Shown: piece by piece, positions 62,947-64,000 of the stretch
How positions within the stretch are numbered: position 1 is the first letter of the stretch
How the letters are laid out: the number at the start of each line of letters is the position of its first letter
DNA from: Streptococcus mitis bv. 2 str. SK95
GTDB taxonomy: Bacteria > Bacillota > Bacilli > Lactobacillales > Streptococcaceae
Length of the DNA stretch: 64,000 nucleotides
Assembly: GCF_000222705.1 (NCBI RefSeq)
Contig: NZ_AFUB01000005.1
Coordinates: forward strand, 1 to 64,000
Reading direction: 5' to 3'
Position numbers and translations under genes: made by a program
The notes under the pieces: model-generated
Told to the model about the DNA's origin: nothing
Databases searched by the model: none
What the model saw: only the letters and a program-made list of their open reading frames with translations

Positions 62947-63795
62947 TTACAATACTTTCCCAACTAGAATCTCCGCTTCGATGGTAATCTCTGTCAGTTG
63001 GCTCCAGTCAATCTTGATCTGGTCGACGTGAAAGAGAAGAGGCGTCATGCTGAGCAGGGCTTGGCGTTGCTCTGCTGTGATGGGCTTGGTTAGGGAGGCT
63101 GTTTGGCTAGATTGGATGTTGAAGTGTTCCTGGAAATGTTCCTTGATATCTTGGTTGGAATAGTCTTTGTTTGTCAGTTGGTCTTGCACCATTTGGCGGA
63201 TTTCTTTGAGGTGATTTTCAGTTGGGATGACCTTGATTAAGATACCGTCTTTGGATAAAACACGGCGAAATTCTCCATAATTGGCAGGCGAAAAGATATC
63301 AAGCAGGATATCCATACTAGCGTCTTTTATAGGAAGTCGAGCCAGGTCACCGACAAACCAATTGACTGCCCAGTTGGGTTCGCTTTTGGCAGCGATTTGA
63401 ACGGAATCTTTGGAAATATCAAAGGCGTAGAAGGTCTTGTCAGGTTGACTTTCTTGGAGTTTACGAGAGTAGAAGCCTTCGCCACAACCGATATCCAAGA
63501 CTGTTTTTGCGGATGGTTTAGTCGCTAGTATGTCCGAGATGCCTTTTAAGATATTCTGATAAAACCCAGCTTCTAGGATTTGCTGACGGTTTTGAAAATT
63601 TTCCTTGTCGTAGTTGGTGGATTGCTTGATTTGCGGTGCCAGATTGACATAGCCGAATTTTGCTAAATCGAAAGAGTGGCGGTTGCTACACTTGAGGCTA
63701 GACTCTACCAAGGCCAGATTTTCTTGGCAGATAGGGCAGGAAAAGGCAGTCGCAGAAGCAAAACGCTGAAGTTTGGGTTTGTGGTTTGTATTCAT
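62947..63795 (-). CDS. rlmA: 23S rRNA (guanine-N1)-methyltransferase RlmA(II)
   Basis: 282 residues. An N-terminal zinc finger (FSCPICQENLALVESSLKCS, NRHSFDLAKFGYVNL) with Cys/Cys/Cys/His ligands, then a Rossmann methyltransferase (VLDIGCGEGFYSRKL binds S-adenosylmethionine). RlmA(II), also called TlrB, methylates G748 of 23S rRNA in Gram-positives and affects macrolide binding; RlmA(I) acts on G745. The (II) assignment follows from the organism. No strong ribosome site is seen. Confidence 0.88.
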   Translation of the reverse strand: MNTNHKPKLQRFASATAFSCPICQENLALVESSLKCSNRHSFDLAKFGYVNLAPQIKQSTNYDKENFQNRQQILEAGFYQNILKGISDILATKPSAKTVLDIGCGEGFYSRKLQESQPDKTFYAFDISKDSVQIAAKSEPNWAVNWFVGDLARLPIKDASMDILLDIFSPANYGEFRRVLSKDGILIKVIPTENHLKEIRQMVQDQLTNKDYSNQDIKEHFQEHFNIQSSQTASLTKPITAEQRQALLSMTPLLFHVDQIKIDWSQLTEITIEAEILVGKVL

Positions 63796-63896
63796 AGTTT
63801 AAGTCTAGCAAAAGAGGCAAGCGAAAGCAAGTATAGGAGTATGTAGATATGAGATTCAATAGAAATAAATCCAATTCTTTAATCCATAGAATGGAA

Positions 63897-63938
63897 TTGC
63901 TTTTATATCTAAATTGCTATATAATAATGATAAGGAGG
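63897..63938 (+). promoter_or_regulatory. Promoter and ribosome site of the gene entering the right edge
   Basis: TTGCTT (63897-63902), a 17-bp spacer and TATAAT (63920-63925), then AAGGAGG close before the ATG at 63947. Confidence 0.75.
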
Positions 63939-63946
63939 AAACGACT

Positions 63947-64000
63947 ATGTTAAAAGAAGTATTAACCATCGCAAAAGCTGCGAAAAAATCATCACTCTTT
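63947..64000 (+). CDS. Partial gene, first 18 codons, unidentified
   Basis: The window ends after MLKEVLTIAKAAKKSSLF. The promoter and AAGGAGG make it a real gene start. Eighteen residues are too few to name it. Confidence 0.7.
   Translation, partial: MLKEVLTIAKAAKKSSLF

Overview
The window looks like chromosomal DNA of a mitis-group Streptococcus (S. mitis, S. oralis or S. infantis type), judged from a pneumococcal-like gene repertoire. It carries a bgaC/PTS operon, PavB with SSURE repeats beside a SaeRS-like two-component pair and rpsD, the malXCD-malAR and malQP maltose loci, and two BOX-type repeats. GC is moderate in the core and clearly lower in the accessory blocks. I cannot name the species. 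A relPRS operon, known from S. mutans, makes typical S. pneumoniae less likely.

Layout. 0.1-9 kb: a GntR repressor and a catabolite-controlled operon for host-glycan galactosides (GH35 beta-galactosidase, mannose-family PTS IIB/IIC/IID/IIA, AgaS, LacD, GalM). 9-10 kb: a VOC protein. 10.2-14.8 kb: a tightly packed minus-strand run of immunity-type genes (SUKH, DUF4241, SUKH, two ankyrin proteins of which one is frameshifted, one unknown), continuous in direction with relS-relR-relP (14.8-17.4 kb). 17.5-22.5 kb: a CstR-like persulfide sensor, a membrane protein, an Imm33-like protein, a YbaK-type deacylase, and a rhodanese/CoA-disulfide reductase operon with a CsoR/CstR-type operator in its promoter. 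22.6-27.7 kb: an acetyltransferase, a beta-helix lipoprotein, a nucleoside phosphorylase and a KtrB/KtrA K+ system. 27.8-32.5 kb: pavB, rr08/hk08 and rpsD.

32.6-39.2 kb is an AT-rich accessory island between rpsD and rpmG-rpmF. It holds a minus-strand tandem array of four small-RNA genes, each with its own promoter (17-bp spacer) and the same nested-hairpin architecture; a set of small Sm-like and acidic proteins, one broken by a stop codon; and a solitary 955-residue NACHT/STAND-type P-loop ATPase, a plausible anti-phage gene.

39.2-53.1 kb: rpmF-rpmG, ilvD, a DUF59 protein and an Rgg-type regulator bracketed by two inverted BOX-like elements, an MFS exporter, hisS, an XRE-controlled membrane/ABC-transporter operon with a long palindrome at its promoter, aspS and a YitT protein. 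53.1-62.9 kb: malR, malA, malD, malC and malX on the minus strand, divergent from malQ-malP, with matching MalR-type operators at both promoters. 62.9-64 kb: rlmA(II) and the first codons of a further gene. I saw no rRNA or tRNA gene, CRISPR array, transposase or prophage module.
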